Source of the DNA: Latrodectus hesperus
Lineage: Eukaryota; Arthropoda; Arachnida; Araneae; Theridiidae
Direction of reading: 5' to 3'
DNA length: 64,000 nucleotides
NCBI GenBank assembly: GCA_037975125.1
Contig: CM075855.1
Span: 83,027,278 to 83,091,277, forward strand
Part shown: positions 59,645 to 64,000 of the stretch, piece by piece
Layout: each line of letters begins with the position of its first letter
Position numbering within the stretch: the first letter of the stretch is position 1
The notes under the pieces: generated by a model
What the model saw: the letters and a program-made list of their open reading frames with translations, nothing else
Told to the model about the DNA's origin: nothing
Database searches by the model: none
Position numbers and translations under genes: made by a program

Positions 59645-60960
59645 TTCTTGATATAACTCAACTAAAATTTTGCACAATATATATTTTTCAATTTGAAAAC
59701 AAATGTTATATTCAAGTACATTAAGGAATATTTTTAACATCTGATAATTAGTTAGTTACTTTAAGTCTTATATATGTTAGATTTCTCTCATATATGGTAA
59801 ACAAAAATTAGGATATATAATATGAATAAAAACAAATATATAAATTCCTGTGAAATTGTAATTTAAATTTTTATTTTTAATTACAAAATCCTTAAAATTC
59901 CACTTTATAAATTATTATTTAAAAGTAAAATTAAAAAAAGATCATTGACACAAGACAAAAACTTCCATTTTATTCTGAAGTTGAAACCTTAAAAATAAAG
60001 TTTCTTTTAAAAAATTTGTTTCAGAGGAGAAAGGAAAATTCTTTGCACATTTTACAAGATACAATCTGCATTTTTAGAATTTTTTATTTCTACTCACAGT
60101 TGCCAAATAAAGCAAAATTAATTTAAAGTGTATGAATAAAAATAAACTAGATCAAATATACACATAATTCTAATTCAATATGAATCAAGTATACAAGAAA
60201 ATATGAGAAATGCAAAATTATTGCAGCTCATACAATTTACCATATATTCAGTAAATATTTTATGTGATCTGCATTTAATAATTGCATTTTCAAATTTATA
60301 ACAAATGAAAGCTATTAAGTGTAAATTATTTAATGTTATCAAATTTTCCATTTCATTAATTAAAAGATACTGACAATTGTTTTCAATTTTATATTAAGTA
60401 TTAACCATAATACTTTTAGAATAATGTACTATAAAAAATATTGTCTACAAAACATTTTGTTCTAATACATCCAAGCAATGTTGACTTTTTCTCATGGTAT
60501 TTAAGCTCAAACTATTTTTTATATGAAAATATAAAATATTTGTCCCAAATCATTTAAATGACTAAATAACCCTATAATTAATTTTTATGTCCAAGAAATT
60601 TTAAGGAGATAATTAGATCAATACATTACAAATAAAACTTTAAAACAATTATTTTAAAGTGACAAATGTATATTAAACAAAGCTGCTATATAAAAAAAAA
60701 ACTAATTCAACAACAACAATTGCTGTATAGACAATTGAGGATTTGGTAGAGAGCAAAGCAATCTTAATACTGGTTTCTTCAGCTTAAATGTTCCTTGATT
60801 AAAATTTATAAAAAAACAATTGTTTCCCTCTCCCTATTCTAATCAATTAGTCAGTAAAAGGAAGAAGTGACACTATTAAAAAGGCTTCCATAGATAAAAT
60901 ATAAGGCTTTTTCATCATGGAAGAAGTTCTGAATTTATAAATTTCTTTTAATCCTAAAAG

Positions 60961-63759
<2,799 letters not shown>

Positions 63760-64000
63760 CTATGAAATTAAATATTGCTAATAAATAGTTTCTGTTTTAA
63801 AATAAACCTATAACAATTAGTTCATTCATAATAAGTTAAATTTGAGTTTAAAATTATTCTGTTTAACATTATATAAATAAAATTTTCATGACAGGTACTT
63901 TAAAAATTGTAAAGTACAAAAATTTTCTAAAAAAAATTTACCTGTCACAAAAAAGAACAATTAAATAATCATTTATGAAAACTTTAAATTATTTAGAACA
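63760..64000 (-). other. Smurf: Smurf intron, truncated by window end
   Basis: AT-rich, no exon. A donor-like GACAG|GTAAAT near 63944 is preceded in the relevant frame by a stop and lacks the expected Smurf residues. Confidence 0.7.

Noticed and set aside
63930..64000. Possible Smurf exon ending GTGACAG|GTAAAT (-)
   Set aside because: It mimics the LLQFVTG block, but a TAA lies a few codons upstream in that frame and the following SSRVPLQGF residues are absent.

Overview
The window is a piece of a very AT-rich animal nuclear genome. It has GT-AG introns, AATAAA poly(A) signals, long (TA)n tracts, tRNA-derived SINEs and eroded LINE, Tigger, hAT and integrase relics. The host genes are ordinary metazoan orthologues. 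The mix of relics, above all the integrase relic of the kind often annotated 'KRAB-A domain-containing protein 2-like', suggests an arthropod and possibly a spider. That placement is inference.

Layout, left to right. (1) 1032-14302 (+): the last nine exons of ENGASE, the cytosolic GH85 endo-beta-N-acetylglucosaminidase; its 5' exons lie left of the window. Its largest intron holds a decayed Tigger transposase on the minus strand, which was later split by a SINE with a perfect 14-bp target-site duplication. (2) 14303-20179: AT-rich intergenic DNA between convergent genes. (3) 20180-35503 (-): a complete 11-exon sn-1-specific diacylglycerol lipase of the short, beta-like form (691 codons), with SINEs of two families in its introns. 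A roughly 250-bp segment starting at its stop codon has been copied into the last intron. (4) About 35.5-40.58 kb: the 5' side of that gene and a compact candidate promoter with TTACGTCA, inverted CCAAT, TTCGAA and an E2F-like site. (5) 40584-42278 (+) and 47804-48955 (+): two uncharacterised coding genes, each with an intronless reading frame. They share a 40-residue gapless block and a second short motif, so they are diverged tandem paralogues of unknown function. An integrase relic and a SINE lie between them. (6) 50.8-53.6 kb: a graveyard of LINE 3' end, LTR-like and hAT relics. (7) 53.6-60.96 kb: AT-rich DNA with simple repeats and no recognised gene. (8) 60961-63759 (-): the last two coding exons of Smurf, a HECT E3 ligase, whose catalytic cysteine codon is split by the intron.

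The three conserved genes act in unrelated pathways (free N-glycan turnover, 2-arachidonoylglycerol synthesis, BMP/TGF-beta receptor and Smad ubiquitination), and nothing suggests an operon or functional cluster. The best candidate for something undescribed is the paralogue pair at 40.6 and 47.8 kb. No prokaryotic features, CRISPR arrays, rRNA genes or intact tRNA genes were seen.
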